Assembly (NCBI GenBank): GCA_009760855.2
Contig: WPIO01000005.1
Location: 4,884,001-4,944,000 of the forward strand
Direction of reading: 5' to 3'
Length of the DNA: 60,000 nt
From: Cristatella mucedo
Lineage: Eukaryota; Bryozoa; Phylactolaemata; Cristatellidae
Shown: in pieces, positions 1-51,619 of the stretch
How the letters are laid out: every line of letters begins with the position of its first letter
How positions within the stretch are numbered: the stretch's first letter is position 1
Position numbers and translations under genes: made by a program
The notes under the pieces: model-generated
What the model was told of the DNA's origin: nothing
Seen by the model: only the letters and a program-made list of their open reading frames with translations
Database searches by the model: none

Positions 1-50
1 AGGCTACTGACTAGAGGCTGGCTTTTGATACTTCTGTTTCACTACTTTAG

Positions 51-126
51 CAAATTTGTAGCAAATTTAGCTGGCCTTATGGATTCATCTCTATGTATAA
101 TAGAAATCCACCTGGTGTCAATGGTG
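51..126 (+). CDS. Possible upstream exon of the HGSNAT-like gene (tentative)
   Basis: A pyrimidine-rich stretch ending TTTAG at 46-50 is followed by 76 open bases and a donor GTAAAA at 127. Read from base 51 it gives 25 codons including FSWPYGFISMYNRNPPGVNG and ends with one base, G. The next exon (3646) needs exactly one donated base; the join makes GCT (Ala) and leads straight into the first membrane segment. In human HGSNAT the residues just before that segment are also Asn/Pro-rich, so position and phase fit. The stretch is short and the luminal domain is poorly conserved, so this could be a chance open interval. Confidence 0.38.
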
Positions 127-689
127 GTAAAACATCAGCTTTATTCCACCGAAATTAAGGAAGTAAGATTATTAGCAGGTTTAAAATATGGAAGCCAAGA
201 TGTTACTGGAGCTTAAAATAATGCGATAATGGAGAAAAATTCAGAAATTATGGTTCTGGCTTATGAATTAGGAATACAGTGTTTAATCAACTTTTAGCAG
301 ATGTTAAAATAGCTTAGTTGCAATACTTGCTTAGAAAATGCAGTGTGCCTGGCTCTATCCCCGGTGCTATATTTTATTTATAAAAATACACTTAATTTTT
401 CTGTGGGGTGTGAACACAAAAGAAAATTTTAATAATTAATATATATTAGCAATTTACCTCGATACACTTATTGTATGGTTTAAATGGGTTTATGCTTGAG
501 ATCCTAACAATTGTTGTTTGGGCAAGTTGCTGTGCTTCGGAAGTGGTACAGTATGTACTGCTTCCAATGACCAGCTGCCATACCTGCTGTGGAGCATTTC
601 AATCGAAAGCAACTACTTAGGAAGTGATTTATCTGCCAGTTAGATGCTCTTCATGATGCTCTGCTTTGTGCCATAGTTGCTGCCTTTCC

Positions 690-945
690 TAGGCAGAGGC
701 CAAGCAAGGGGGTTCCAGGGGTGGCTGCTGCCACCTGTGGTCTGGTAGGTGGTAGCCGAGTCCGACACCTGGTCTGGCAGCCAGCCAGCTGCTAGCTTGC
801 ACAGCCCCTTGGTGCTTGGCCAGGCTGCACGACAGGCTGCAAGACAACTGCACACACTGGAAGGGGGAGGTCGCAACTGATCCCCCCCCCTCTATAGGGG
901 GAGGCTCTGCCCCCAGACCCCGTGCCACCCAGGCGTTCCAGCCGT
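690..945. other. GC-rich island with C run and short hairpin
   Basis: About 250 bases much richer in G and C than the surrounding AT-rich sequence. It contains CTGGTCTGGCAGCC-type repeats, a run of nine C at 882-890 and a small hairpin (GGGGG at 897-901 pairing with CCCCC at 910-914). I cannot match it to a gene or to the repeat families in this window. It may be an old mobile-element fragment. Confidence 0.35.
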
Positions 946-1099
946 CTGCTTATTATTGTACGTGTCTTATTTATTGGCCAGATAAATACAAAATTTGCTT
1001 GGCTTAGCCCCTATTAGTTGCCAGCAAGCTACTTAAGTGATATTGCATTGTGATTGCATTAGGCTGTATTGCATGTGATTGCACAATATGCAATTATTT

Positions 1100-3203
1100 T
1101 CTAATGTATCAAATGGTTTTAGTTTATATGCACCCAGAGCCTGGAACCTACGACCGATTATCATTCCTTGGCTTTCATTAAATGACAAAGCTAAAAGTCC
1201 ATCTGATCAGATCCAAAAGTCCATCCATCAGATTAGCTCCTTACCTGGTGATCCTTGTGATGATCTAGCCCATCGCTTCTATCGATTCTTTGTGCTGAAG
1301 ATAGACAAGATCAAGGAGTTCATCCCTGTGATGACAACACTCCCCCTAGAATGTTGTTCCCCAATTCCTGGCTGCACCTCAATATTTACATTTAAGTAGG
1401 TCACTAGGGATCTCGTCCTGAAGTTCATATCCCAATCAAAGGAGACAATGAGTCCTCTGGACCCTATTCCCACTGTCCAGCTCCTATGTTGCATTAATCT
1501 GCTGCTGCCATGCATAACTAACATCATTAATATGTCATTAGCCTCAGGTCATGACCCAGCACCTTTCAAAAAAGCTGTAGTCAGGCCACTTCTCAAGAAA
1601 GCTACACTAGTCCAAGAGAACTTGAGCAACTACCGCCCAGTCTCCCTTCTACCATTTCTATCAAAGACACTGGAACGGGTCGTGGCAGACCAGCTGCACT
1701 CATATCTTGAAACTTCAAACCTTGCTAGTAAGTTCCAGTCTGGCTTTAGAGCTAATAACTCCACAGATTCAGCATTGCTTAGGGTGTACAACGATCTACT
1801 TAGGAATGCAGACATGGGTAAAGTGTCTCTGCTTGTTTTGCTGGATCTTTCGGCAGCTTTTAGTACTATCGATCACAAAGTTCTTCTAGAGCGCCTCTCA
1901 TCTCGCCTGGGCATCACTGGCACTGCTTTGCAATAGTTCAGGTCCTATCTCAGTGGGGGACTCCAGAGTATTTACGTGAATGAACAAAGATCATCCGAGG
2001 TGCCTCTGAAATATGGGGTACCTCAGGGCTCCGTGCTAGGTCCGGTTCTTTTCATGGTTTATACTCTCCCTCTTGCTGATGGGATTGTCAAGCACAACCT
2101 TGGCTTTCACTTCTATGCGGATGACACCCAGTTGTACCTTTGGTTTGATCCCTTCCAGCCTTCGAGCACCTCGAATTCTTTCAACTCACTTGCTGCATGT
2201 ATTGATGACATCTGCACATGGATGGCAGCAAATTTTCTAAAACTAAACGATGATAAAACTAACTTACTAGTTATGGGCAAACCCGGTGTGATTCAGAAAT
2301 TGGAAAGGCTGATGCTCAAAATTTGCTCTGCCAGCATATCTCCAGTTGAATCAACTTGAATTCTAGGTATCATGTTCCAAAGCGACCTCTCATTAGACGA
2401 CCACATCAGCTCCACAGTCAAATCTGCCTACTTTCAGCTTCATAACATTGCTAAATTCGGGCTTGTTTAGATAATGGTACCACGTCCAAGTTGGTCCATG
2501 CATTCGTGACAACCCGTCTCGACTTCTGCAACTCACTGCTTACTGGCCTTCCGACATGTGCGATCAGGCGATTACAGACAGTGCAAAACTCCGCAGCTAG
2601 GTTTGTCTGTCGTGAGCGTCGCAGTTGCCACATCACACCACTTCTCGCCGACCTGCACTGGCTACCAGTCAAGCAACGGATCGACTTCAAAGTTTTGTCG
2701 CTCACTTGTAGGTCACTTTATTCTTTGGCTCCAGCCTGTCTCTCAGATCTACTCGCCCACCAGGCCAAGCATCGTACCACCTGCTTTTCGGAATGCAACA
2801 GTTTACCAATTTCTCGTACAAACCTCAAATCCTTTGGAGACCGTGCATTTAGTTCGTATGCTCCCAAAGCCTGGAACTCCCTCCTGACTTGCATCAGAAC
2901 GTCCCCTGACTTGACCATAATTAAAAAGAACTTAAAAACACACCTATTTAGGACAGCATTTAATGGGTCCCTGTGATTCGTCCTTCATGTGCTTATGCAT
3001 GCTGATACTGTGCAAGCTGCCACTAACCACACTTGCATGCTGACCCTGTGCATTTCACCCCTAACCATGTTATTCATGTTTATCAAGCATGATATTACTC
3101 GCCATTCAATTGCGCATCCCTTTGCATCAAATGTGAACCGCCTAGAAAGAGATTGAGTTATCTGAGGGCGCTTTATCAAATGCATTAATATTATTATTAT
3201 TAT
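1100..3203 (+). pseudogene. LINE-A copy 1: CR1/L2-group retrotransposon, broken
   Basis: Remains of a non-LTR retrotransposon reverse transcriptase. Open segments at 1448-1936, 1976-2359 and 2491-2976 give the classic order: [12 protein letters not shown] (fingers), LLDLSAAF (motif A), YGVPQGSVLGPVLF (motif B), [10 protein letters not shown] (motif C), then the conserved C-terminal part with LHWLPVKQRIDFK and SYAPKAWNSL. The motif A aspartate (AAFDTIDH in the copy at 14.9 kb) is AGT, Ser, at 1862-1864. A TAG at 1934-1936 replaces the Trp of LQWFRSYL, and further stops lie near 1397 and 2357. A separate 3' fragment (1105-1190) precedes it. The 3' end is the hairpin AAAG..GCC/GGGCGCTTT at 3135-3178 and a (TTA)n tail. 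It cannot encode active enzyme. It lies between the tentative exon at 51 and the exon at 3646. Confidence 0.9.
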
Positions 3204-3399
3204 CTGTCTCTGAGCATTTGTTTGCTCCGAGTGAATAGTCCTTCATGTGCTTTTGCATGATGCAATCGTATCACCAATCAATAAATATTCTTTCTCTATA
3301 CCTGTCTCTGAGCATTTGTTTGCTCCGAGTGAATAGTCCTTCATGTGCTTTTGCATGATGCAATCGTATCACCAATCAATAAATATTCTTTCTCTATAC
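3204..3399. repeat. Exact 98-bp tandem duplication
   Basis: Two adjacent, apparently identical 98-bp units (3204-3301 and 3302-3399), each starting CTGTCTCTGAGCATTTG and ending TTTCTCTATAC. They directly follow the (TTA)n tail of LINE-A copy 1. Lack of differences points to a recent duplication. Confidence 0.93.
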
Positions 3400-3645
3400 C
3401 CTATTTGAAATGGCTGGTGGTTTAGTTCTCTTTTTAGCATGCTAATCAAGAGTATTTGTTTACTATTTTATTAGTAACATTAGAGGTAATGGTGATAGTG
3501 GTAGTAGTATTAGCAAGTTAGTATGTCATTTTCAATTTGAAGACTTGATTGATCTCGTGCTACTGCTGCCTTTCTCTTTTTGGACAAAAGTGATCATGCT
3601 TATATGTTCATCGGTGCTGTTCCATGTTTGTCTTCATGCTTTTAG

Positions 3646-43601
<39,956 letters not shown>

Positions 43602-44150
43602 TTGTGATCTCCCTGTGTGCTCTATGTGTGGCCCGAGTTTTCCAGCTGCAAAAGTTGTGCTGGAGGCAAGCTGCTTAGAGCAGCAACGCAAGTATGACCT
43701 TACACGGACACTCGTCATTCCTCCCTGCTGATATGACCCTTGACTCCAGCTGGTAAACGCACCTAAGCCTGCCCTCTTGGTATACGAAACAGTTCCTTTG
43801 GCACCTTTATTCCGGATTGGAAGTAGTGAACGCTTGATGTCTCTGCCAGGCAAGTCTTTACTGTACATGATTGTGCTGCAACTTGGAGGGCTTTAAAATG
43901 GATGCCATCGGCTGCAGCAACATATAGTCCTAGCAAACTGCACCCAGAAAAATATGTATAGTCAGTGACTGCTCTATGCTTCCTTGCCTCCTATGAATAT
44001 AAAATAATTTCATTAGAAACAACTTGAGCAGGTATTGATATATGTACCGGCTAGCTTTACAACTTCTTCGTGACGTCCATGTGCCAATTTTTATTCGTCA
44101 AGCATGTCAGCATTTATTTTATTATGCAAATAAAGCCATGCTTCTGCATT
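43602..44150 (+). other. HGSNAT: Probable 3' UTR of HGSNAT with candidate poly(A) signal
   Basis: No repeat is recognised after the stop codon. The first canonical AATAAA I find downstream is at 44129-44134. The true cleavage site cannot be seen from sequence alone. Confidence 0.4.
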
Positions 44151-44845
44151 TAATTCGCCCTAAGCTCAATACCGCTTAGCTTAGCGCTTGCATAGCACCC
44201 GTTGCATGGCACCTCTGATTTTTTGATAGCCTTATTCGATTAGCTGTTTCCTTAAGAGAGGATCTGCAAGCTAAAGCAGCAGTATTGTGCTGCAAAATTC
44301 AGCCTCCACGATGCTGCTTTGTATATACTTCTCGTAGCCACCATACCGGGGACCGCCAAGCTAGATAGTATTGCCTCCGTAGCCTTGCAGTATGGCAGCC
44401 TAGTTGGGAGATCATCGGCAGTCGCATCGATCTCGTCCTTTGCTTTCTCGTCTCCTATTCTTGCTGCAGATGTAACTTGCGTGAATCTGAGGCTCTTGCT
44501 TGGCTGGAAGTTCCCTCACCACTGTCCAAAGCTGGCCTCGTCCACCTGGTCGTGAATATCTAAATCGTAAAGCACTGCTTTGCAATGCCTTACGACTGTG
44601 CAGATTGTCACTTTAGGCTTGGGAGCCCTGTTGCTAATTTGGTGGTGCCGAGCCTTAGCTTGACTAACGATCGTCTTTCGGACCCAGCTCATGCCCAAAC
44701 TTCTTTTGAAGTCCAGGGGTATACCAAAAGAGTTAGAAACAGCCCAATATATCCTCAGCAGCATCAAATCTATCGCTTCTTGAAATTTAAAACCACCTCA
44801 ATACGTGGCAGACCTTTTCTTAAGTTTGTTTATGAGCAGTCAGAG

Positions 44846-47800
44846 ACTTAGTAGTATAAATACAGATGATTCTCGCATGGGTCATCGTTTGAATCGGTTG
44901 CTATCAGGTCTTCATCAAAGACAATGCCTCTCACCGTTGTGATATACCGGCCTCCTTCTGGCTGTCTAAACTTGTTTATAGAGGAGTTTTCAGAGTTCCT
45001 CGCTAAAATATTTGTGTGTGACAGGCCTCTACTGATTGTAGGAGACTTCAATATTCACGTTGACAACCCTAGCAACAGCCGGGTCCGCTCATTTCTTGAC
45101 TGTCTGGAGAATCTTGGTTTGCCTTAACACATTAATCATAGCACCCATGTCGGTGGCCACATTCTAGATCTCGTGATCACTAAGGATGTCCTCCCCACTG
45201 ACTTTGTGGTGTGCCCACTGACCCTTTCAGATCATTGCTCGGTCTCGTTTACTGTTCCTGCTCCCTCGTACGTGCAGGGTAATGTCGAATTTGCCAAACG
45301 ACGTAACTTACAAAGCATTGACTTGGACAAGTTTTTGAAATCTGTTTGTGATGCAGGCCTTCTTGATCTGCATTCAGACTCGACCGGCAGCTTCGATACC
45401 CTCACTGATGCGATGAACATGACACTCAGGAGTGCTCTTGACAAGCATGCTCCCGTTCGCTCTATCCGTGTTCAAAGTCGTCGAGATTCCTTTCAATTTA
45501 CAAAAAACTCCTTAAGATGCACCGTGTTAAGCGCAGGCTGGAACGTCGTTTTAAGAAATGGGGTCTGAGGCAGACCTAGTCAATTTTAAAGACTTCCTTC
45601 GAGTTTACACCCGAAAGCTTAAAAAAGCCAGGGCTTCTTTTTTCATTAGAAAACTGAATTCCTGCCAGTCGGACACTAAACAGATTTATAAGACAGTAAA
45701 CCATTTACTGGCCAATGCTGTCAGGTCTGACTCCCCAGATATTAAGGGCTCAGCCGAAAAGTTTTCAGCCTTCTTTACTGAAAAAATTGCGCACATTCGT
45801 GCCTCCATTAAGCCCCCTCCGACCAAAGCAATCGCCGTTCCTCAACCTGTGACCTTTCTTAAGAGGTTCTCCGAAGTTTCTGCCTGTGATGTGGCTGCCT
45901 TAATAAGGTCTAGCAAAAAGAGCTCGTCTCCTGAAGACCCTATACCTTCATCTCTGTGGTCTTCACTTGCAGACCAACTTAGCCCTGCCATAACCAAGAT
46001 TCGTAATGCTTCTTTGGGAAAAGGGGTCGTCCCCAAGTCCTTCAAATCGGCAATCGTTAGACCTATTCTTAAAAAGCCTGGATTAGACACAGAGGTCCTA
46101 GCAAACTTCTTGATCTGCATTCTAGTTCGTATGCTCCCAAAGCCTGGAATTCATTCCCGACTTACGTTACGACATCCCCTGACTTGAATACGTTTAAAAA
46201 GAACCTAAAACGCACTTATTTATGACAGCATTTAGTGGGACCCTGTGATTCGTCCTTTATGTGTGTATGCGTATTGACACTGTTGCATGCTGCCACTAAC
46301 CAAACTGGCATGCTGACCCTGTGCACGTCACCCCTAACCATGTTATTCATGTATCACGCATGATATCACTCACCATTCGATCGTGTTTGCTTTGCAGGAA
46401 ATGTAACGCGCCTATACAGAAATTGAGTTCTCTGAGAGCTGTATCAAATGTATTGTTAATATCATTACTATTATAACCGGCAGCCATCCTAGCTGTTTTA
46501 GCAACTGAGCCATGTGGTCAAACCTGTGGGAATTGAAAACTAGCCTTGCAGCTATATTCACAGCCAGCTGTAGTGGCTTAGTTGCTGTATTTGGTAGCCC
46601 AGCCAGAAGGGAACGACAATAATCAAGCCGAGACAGAACTAAGGAGCTAGTCAAATTTTTTGCAAGCCGCTGTGAAAGACAGCTCCTAATCTTAGATAGG
46701 GATGGGACGTGATGGCTTTTGCAAGTATACAATATCGTCCAGTTTCCCTTCTCCCGTTCTTATCAAAGATTCTTGAAAAAATTGTTGCTAAGCAGCTAGT
46801 TGAACATATTGAAAGTAATGGAATGTCAGAGACATTTCAATCAGGTTTCAAGAGGCAGCACTCTACTGAAACTGCTCTCCTCGGTGTTAACAATGACATT
46901 CTACGTGGCAACGACGACGGAATGTCACTGCCCTAGCTCTGCTAGATCTGTCTGCTGCCTTCGACACCATTGATCACGAAGTTCTGCTTGAAAGATTGAG
47001 AACAACGATTGGTCTGGCAGACGAAGCACTGGCGTGGTTTAAATCATACTTGTCTGATCGTGTTCAATCCGTGTCGTGTGGGGGTCAGGTCTCAGACATG
47101 TGAAGGGTCACCTGTGGAGTCCTACTTGGTCCCTTGCTGTTCTCCATTTATACGCAACCTCTGGGAAAAGTGATTAAGGCCCATGGGATAGGATATCACT
47201 TCTATGCTGACGATACTCAGTTGTATTTGTCATTTAATCCGTCGGAATCTGCTGCAGCAACTGAGAAACTGAATGCTTGCCTTGCCGATATTCGATCCTG
47301 GATGTCGGAAAACTTCCTGAAATTAAATGACGATAAAACCGAACTGCTTCTCATAGGACACCCTAAGCGTGTGGCTGGATTAAAAGGCTTTGCTGTTCTA
47401 ATAGGTGATGCTATTGTGCGACCTTCACCACGTGCTCGTAATCTAGGCGTCGTGTTCGACAGCTGCCTCAATTTCAAAAGCTTCATTCAGAAGACTGCCT
47501 CTACAGCTAGCCATCACATCCGATCCCTATCCAAGATTAGAAGCTGTCTCCCACAGTGGCTTGTAAAAAATTTAACTAGCTCTTTAGTTCTGTCTCGGCT
47601 TGATTATTGTAATTCCCTTTTGGCTGGGCTGCCAAAGAAAGCTATTATGCCACTACAGCTGACTATGAATATGGCTGCAAGGCTGGTCTTCAAGTCCCAG
47701 CGGTTTGAGCACGTGTCACCTTTGCTGAAAGAGCCAGAATGGTTGCCGGATGAGCAAAGGATACGGAGCAAAGTTCTTAGGCTGACCCAGAAGGCCCGCC

Positions 47801-48250
47801 ACGGCTTGGCTCCTTCATACCTAGCTGAACTGGTGCATCAGTTTCAGCCTGTTCGCGCCCTCAGGTCCTGTGTGGACAATAAATTAGCTGTCCCATTCCT
47901 CCGCTTAAAGACAGTTGGCGACAGAAGCTTTAGCTCTGCAGGTCCTAGACTGTGGAACTCGCTTCCACAATTATTACGCAACGACATCTACTCTCCAACT
48001 GCCGACTGTTGCACATCTTTTTCAGCGGTCCTGAACTGCTACTTCTATGCTACTCACTACCTCAACTGCTCTCCTAACTCTGCTATGCTTCCCACTTTCT
48101 CTTTGTTGCGTGAGACGAAGTCTGTTGGCTACCGAATGCGTACCGAAAGCCGCTTAGGCTGTGAGTGCGCTATACAAAACTCTCCTGCGTAACACCCACA
48201 TGTCTTTATGACTTTGTGGAGTTACTGACGGAGATACATTACATTACATG
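44846..48250 (+). pseudogene. LINE-B, longest copy: endonuclease to 3' tail, broken and interrupted
   Basis: The copy begins inside the APE-type endonuclease (SSFESVAI, VVIYRPPSG, LLIVGDFNIHVD, THVGGHILDLVI, LSDHCSVSF). A TAA at 45125-45127 cuts it, and the frame shifts near 45.5 kb. The linker frame 45558-46112 includes SSPEDPIPSSLWSSL and SFKSAIVRPILKKPGLD. A 0.62 kb foreign block (46113-46737) interrupts it just before [12 protein letters not shown]. The reverse transcriptase keeps motif [15 protein letters not shown] and motif [10 protein letters not shown], but shifts near 46925 and 47100. Frame 47134-48192 runs to the natural C-terminus ([18 protein letters not shown]). The 3' end is GACGGAGATACATTACATTA. 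Not active. Confidence 0.93.
46113..46737. repeat. Inverted copy of the LINE-B/LINE-A junction, inserted in LINE-B
   Basis: From left: LINE-A 3' end on + (46120-46465: TAGTTCGTATGCTCCCAAAG to the damaged hairpin and tail), then LINE-B on - (46470-46737). Its reverse complement matches 49394-50013 almost base for base, including the exact junction AACCGGCAGCC / GGCTGCCGGTT and the end AATATCG / CGATATT. The flanks on either side are the host LINE-B (…VLANF before, YRPVSLLPF after). Confidence 0.93.
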
Positions 48251-48409
48251 ATTCGGCTGTTTATGTTTATCGAAAACCTTAGTTTTTCTTAGAAATTAAA
48301 AGAGCTAACTCAGAATGGGCTCTGCCATAGTATCTTGAATAGCATCAGCATGAAATCTGGATTTTCTCCTGGAAATTGACGTTCAGTATAAAACTACATC
48401 AGCTTCACA

Positions 48410-48530
48410 ATCAAGACTGCATCTTTTCAGTTACACGGCAGTGCAAACAGTTAGGTCTTTTTAGGCAGAGATATTACTTCCAAGTTGGCCCGTGCATTCC
48501 GTCTCAACTCTCTGCAGTACGCCAGCATGT
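48410..48530 (+). pseudogene. LINE-A-like scrap
   Basis: GCTTCACAATCAAGACTGCA, TTCCAAGTTGGCCCGTGCAT and CCGTCTCAACTCTCTGCAG follow the LINE-A region around 2.45-2.54 kb. Confidence 0.6.
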
Positions 48531-48857
48531 CTAACAGTTGCACTTGGCAATAAAATTCTCATTTATCAACATAGTCATTCACGAAATACACTGGATTCAG
48601 CTTAAGCCTGAAATTCGCGATACAAAGCCGAAGATTCATAGCAGAATTACTGTGCTGCAATATTTTATGGAAATTGTCAAAATTGCCAAGATGCTGCTTT
48701 TGTTATACATCTTGAAGCCACCATACAAAGGACAACCGGGCTATATACTGCTGTTTTCGTAATGCCCAATTATTTAGGAAGAGAGGCCGCGATAGCTCAA
48801 CCAGTAGGATAATCGATCGTATCCACTCGAGGCATAATCAGCACATAATATATATAT

Positions 48858-48992
48858 AATTTATAATTTATTTGTATAGCGCCCCAAGAGAACCTAATCT
48901 CAAATCAGGCGCTTCACATATGCCTCAGGGCTTGAGCCCACGACCACAGCTAGAGCTTAGTCTAGGTGAGCACCTTTGCCACTGGACCAACA
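48858..48992 (-). mobile_element. SINE-B copy (-)
   Basis: TTTATTTGTATAGCGCCCCA, AATCTCAAATCAGGCGCTTC, GGCTTGAGCCCACGACC and GGTGAGCACCTTTGCCACTG: hairpin, B box and head in reverse. Just upstream (48784-48835) CGATAGCTCAACCAGTAGG looks like a tRNA-type A-box region of another SINE head. Confidence 0.85.
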
Positions 48993-49393
48993 CAGCTCGG
49001 CGCTTCCGAGAGCATTGCCAGCAGCCCCGGGCAGATCTTCTACAAAGTTTCTCCCCAGTCCGAGCCTTTAGCAGAACATAGTCGTCTATTTATCTATTTA
49101 TTTATTTAGTTAATTATTCTTATACCCGGTCGGCCTTACCATAATTGTGACAAATTTTAAACTAGGCATTATATTTTGGTTTTGACTCAATTGTGATGTG
49201 GTTTATGTAAGCCAACTCTGAGAAACAGTGGTACATTATAGTTGCAGTAAGTTTGACCGAAAATGGTTAGACGGGCGGAGTGAAGGTGGTCAATGAAAAT
49301 GGTTCTCGCACGTTCGGAGCTTTCAGAATTACACCAGGCAAGTCATCAAGGTGGTTCCAGCTGGTGATCCATTGCCTATTGTTGGTAGCCATT

Positions 49394-51615
49394 CGATATT
49401 GTATACTTGCAAAAGCCATCACGTCCCATCCCTATCTAAGATTAGGAGCTGTCTTTCACAGCGGCTTGCAAAAAATTTGACTAGCTCCTTAGTTCTGTCT
49501 CGGCTTGATTATTGTCGTTCCCTTCTGGCTGGGCTACCAAATACAGCAACTAAGCCACTACAGCTGGCTGTGAATATAGCTGCAAGGCTAGTTTTCAATT
49601 CCCACAGGTTTGACCACATGGCTCAGTTGCTAAAAGAGCTAGGATGGCTGCCGGTTGTAATAGTAATGATATTAACAATACATTTGATAAAGCTCTCAGA
49701 GAACTCAATTTCTGTATAGGCGCGTTACATTTCCTGCAAAGCAAACACGATCGAATGGTGAGTGATATCATGCGTGATACATGAATAACATGGTTAGGGG
49801 TGACGTGCACAGGGTCAGCATGCCAGTTTGGTTAGTGGCAGCATGCAACAGTGTCAATACGCATACACACATAAAGGACGAATCACAGGGTCCCACTAAA
49901 TGCTGTCATAAATAAGTGCGTTCTAGGTTCTTTTTAAATGTATTCAAGTCAGGGGATGTCGTAACGTAAGTCGGGAATGAATTCCAGGCTTTGGGAGCAT
50001 ACGAACTAGATGCACGGTCGCCAAAGGATTGAGGTTTGTACGAGGTATTGGTAAACAATTAGTTTCCGAAAGAAAGGTAGGTGGTACGATGCTTGGCCTG
50101 GTTCGGGAGTAGATCTGATAGATAGGCTGTAGCCAAAAATGAAGGAACCTAAAAGTGAGTGACAAATCCTTAAAGTTGATCCATTACTTGACTGGTAGCC
50201 AGTGCAGGTAGGCGAGAAGTAGTATGATGTGGCAATTGCAACGCTCACGACAGACAAGCCTAGCTGCAGAGTTTTGCACCTGCTATAAGTGCCTGATTGC
50301 ACATGCCGGTAGGCCAGCAAGCTGTGGGTTACAGAAGTCAAGACGGGATGTCACAAATGCATGCATGGACCAATTTTGACGTGGTATCCCTGTCTAAACA
50401 AGCCCGAATTTTAGCAATGTTATGTAGCTGAAAGTGGGCAGACTTTATTGTGGAGCTGATATGGTCATCTAACAAAAGGTAACTTTGGAACAAGACACCT
50501 AGATTGTATGCAGATTCAACAGGAGATATGCTGACTGAGGCAATGTTGAGCGTTAGCCTTTCCAATTTCTAAATCACATTTGGTTTGCCCATAACTAGTA
50601 AGTTAGTTTTATCATCATTCAATTTCAGACAGTTTGCTGCCATCCATGCTCGGATGTCATCAATACATGCAGCAAGGGAGTTGAGAGAACTCAACGTTCT
50701 GTAGGGCTGGGAGGGATCAAAGCAAAGGTTTAACTGAGTGTCATCTGCATAGAAGTGAAAGCCTAGATTGTGGTTGGCAATCACATCGGCAAGAGTGAGA
50801 GTATAAGCCGTGAAAAGAACCGGACCTCGTACGGAGCCCTGAGGTACCCCATATTTTAGCAGTGCCTCGAATGATTTTTGTCCATTCACATCAATACTCT
50901 GGAGTCGCCCACTGAGATAAGGTCTGAACCGTTGCAGAGCAGTGCCAGTGCTGCCCAGGCGAGATGAGAAGCGCTCAAGAAGAACTTGGTTATCGATAGT
51001 ATCGAAAGCTGCCGAAAGATCGAGTAAAACAAGCAGAGATACTCTATCCGTGTCTGCACTCCTAAGTAGATCGTTTTGCACCCGAAGCAATGCTGATTCC
51101 GTGGAGTGATTAGCTCTAAAGCCAGACTGGAACTTGCTAGCAAGTTTATCAGCGGATACAGAGCAAAGTTCTTACCCTGATCTACAAGGCCAGCCACGGC
51201 TTAGCTCCTCAGTACCTAGTGGAACTGCTGCACCATTTTCAGCCTCTTCATGCCCTCAGGTCCTGAATGGTCAATAAATTAGCTGTTGCACTCCTCAGCT
51301 TAGCTCTGCAGGTCCTAGACTGTGGAACTCGCTTCCACAATTCTTAGGCAACGACAACTACTCTCCTGCAGCCGACTATGGTTCATCCTTTGCTGCGGTC
51401 CTGAGCCGCTACTTCCACGCTACTATCTCAACTGCTCTCCTGACTCTGCTCTGCTTCTCACTATCTCTTTGTTGCGTGAGATGAAGTCTGTTGGCTCCCG
51501 AATGCGTACCGAAAGCCGCTTAGGCTTTGACTACACAAAACTCTCCTGCGTAACACCCACATAGTCTTTGTGGGTTTGTGGAGTTTTAGACGGAGATACA
51601 TTACAATTTACATTA
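49394..51615 (+). pseudogene. LINE-B copy split by an antisense LINE-A
   Basis: LINE-B on + occupies 49394-49663 ([20 protein letters not shown] to GWLPV) and resumes at about 51148 (GGATACAGAGCAAAGTTCTT, SHGLAPQYL region) to the 3' end near 51615 (GACGGAGATACATTACAA, CATTACATT). The two halves are adjacent in the LINE-B order, so LINE-A (49664-51147, -) landed inside it. The first half is the source of the inverted copy at 46.1-46.7 kb. Confidence 0.9.
49664..51147 (-). pseudogene. LINE-A copy (-) inserted in LINE-B
   Basis: 3' end at 49664-49740 (TAATAGTAATGATATTAAC tail, weakened hairpin TTGATAAAGCTCTCAGAG / ATAGGCGCGTTACATTTCC). Reverse-strand frames: 50569-51090 with motif [12 protein letters not shown], motif B YGVPQGSVRGPVLF and motif C YADDTQLNLCF; 50338-50565 with YNLGVLFQSYLLLDDHISS. 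5' truncated in the fingers (KFQSGF-like start). At least two frame breaks. Confidence 0.92.
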
Positions 51616-51619
51616 CATT

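Noticed and set aside
3418-3490. Possible exon between TTTTTAG and GTAATG near 3437-3484
   Set aside because: The open frame ends in phase 0, but the next exon needs one donated base; the encoded peptide shows no similarity to HGSNAT.
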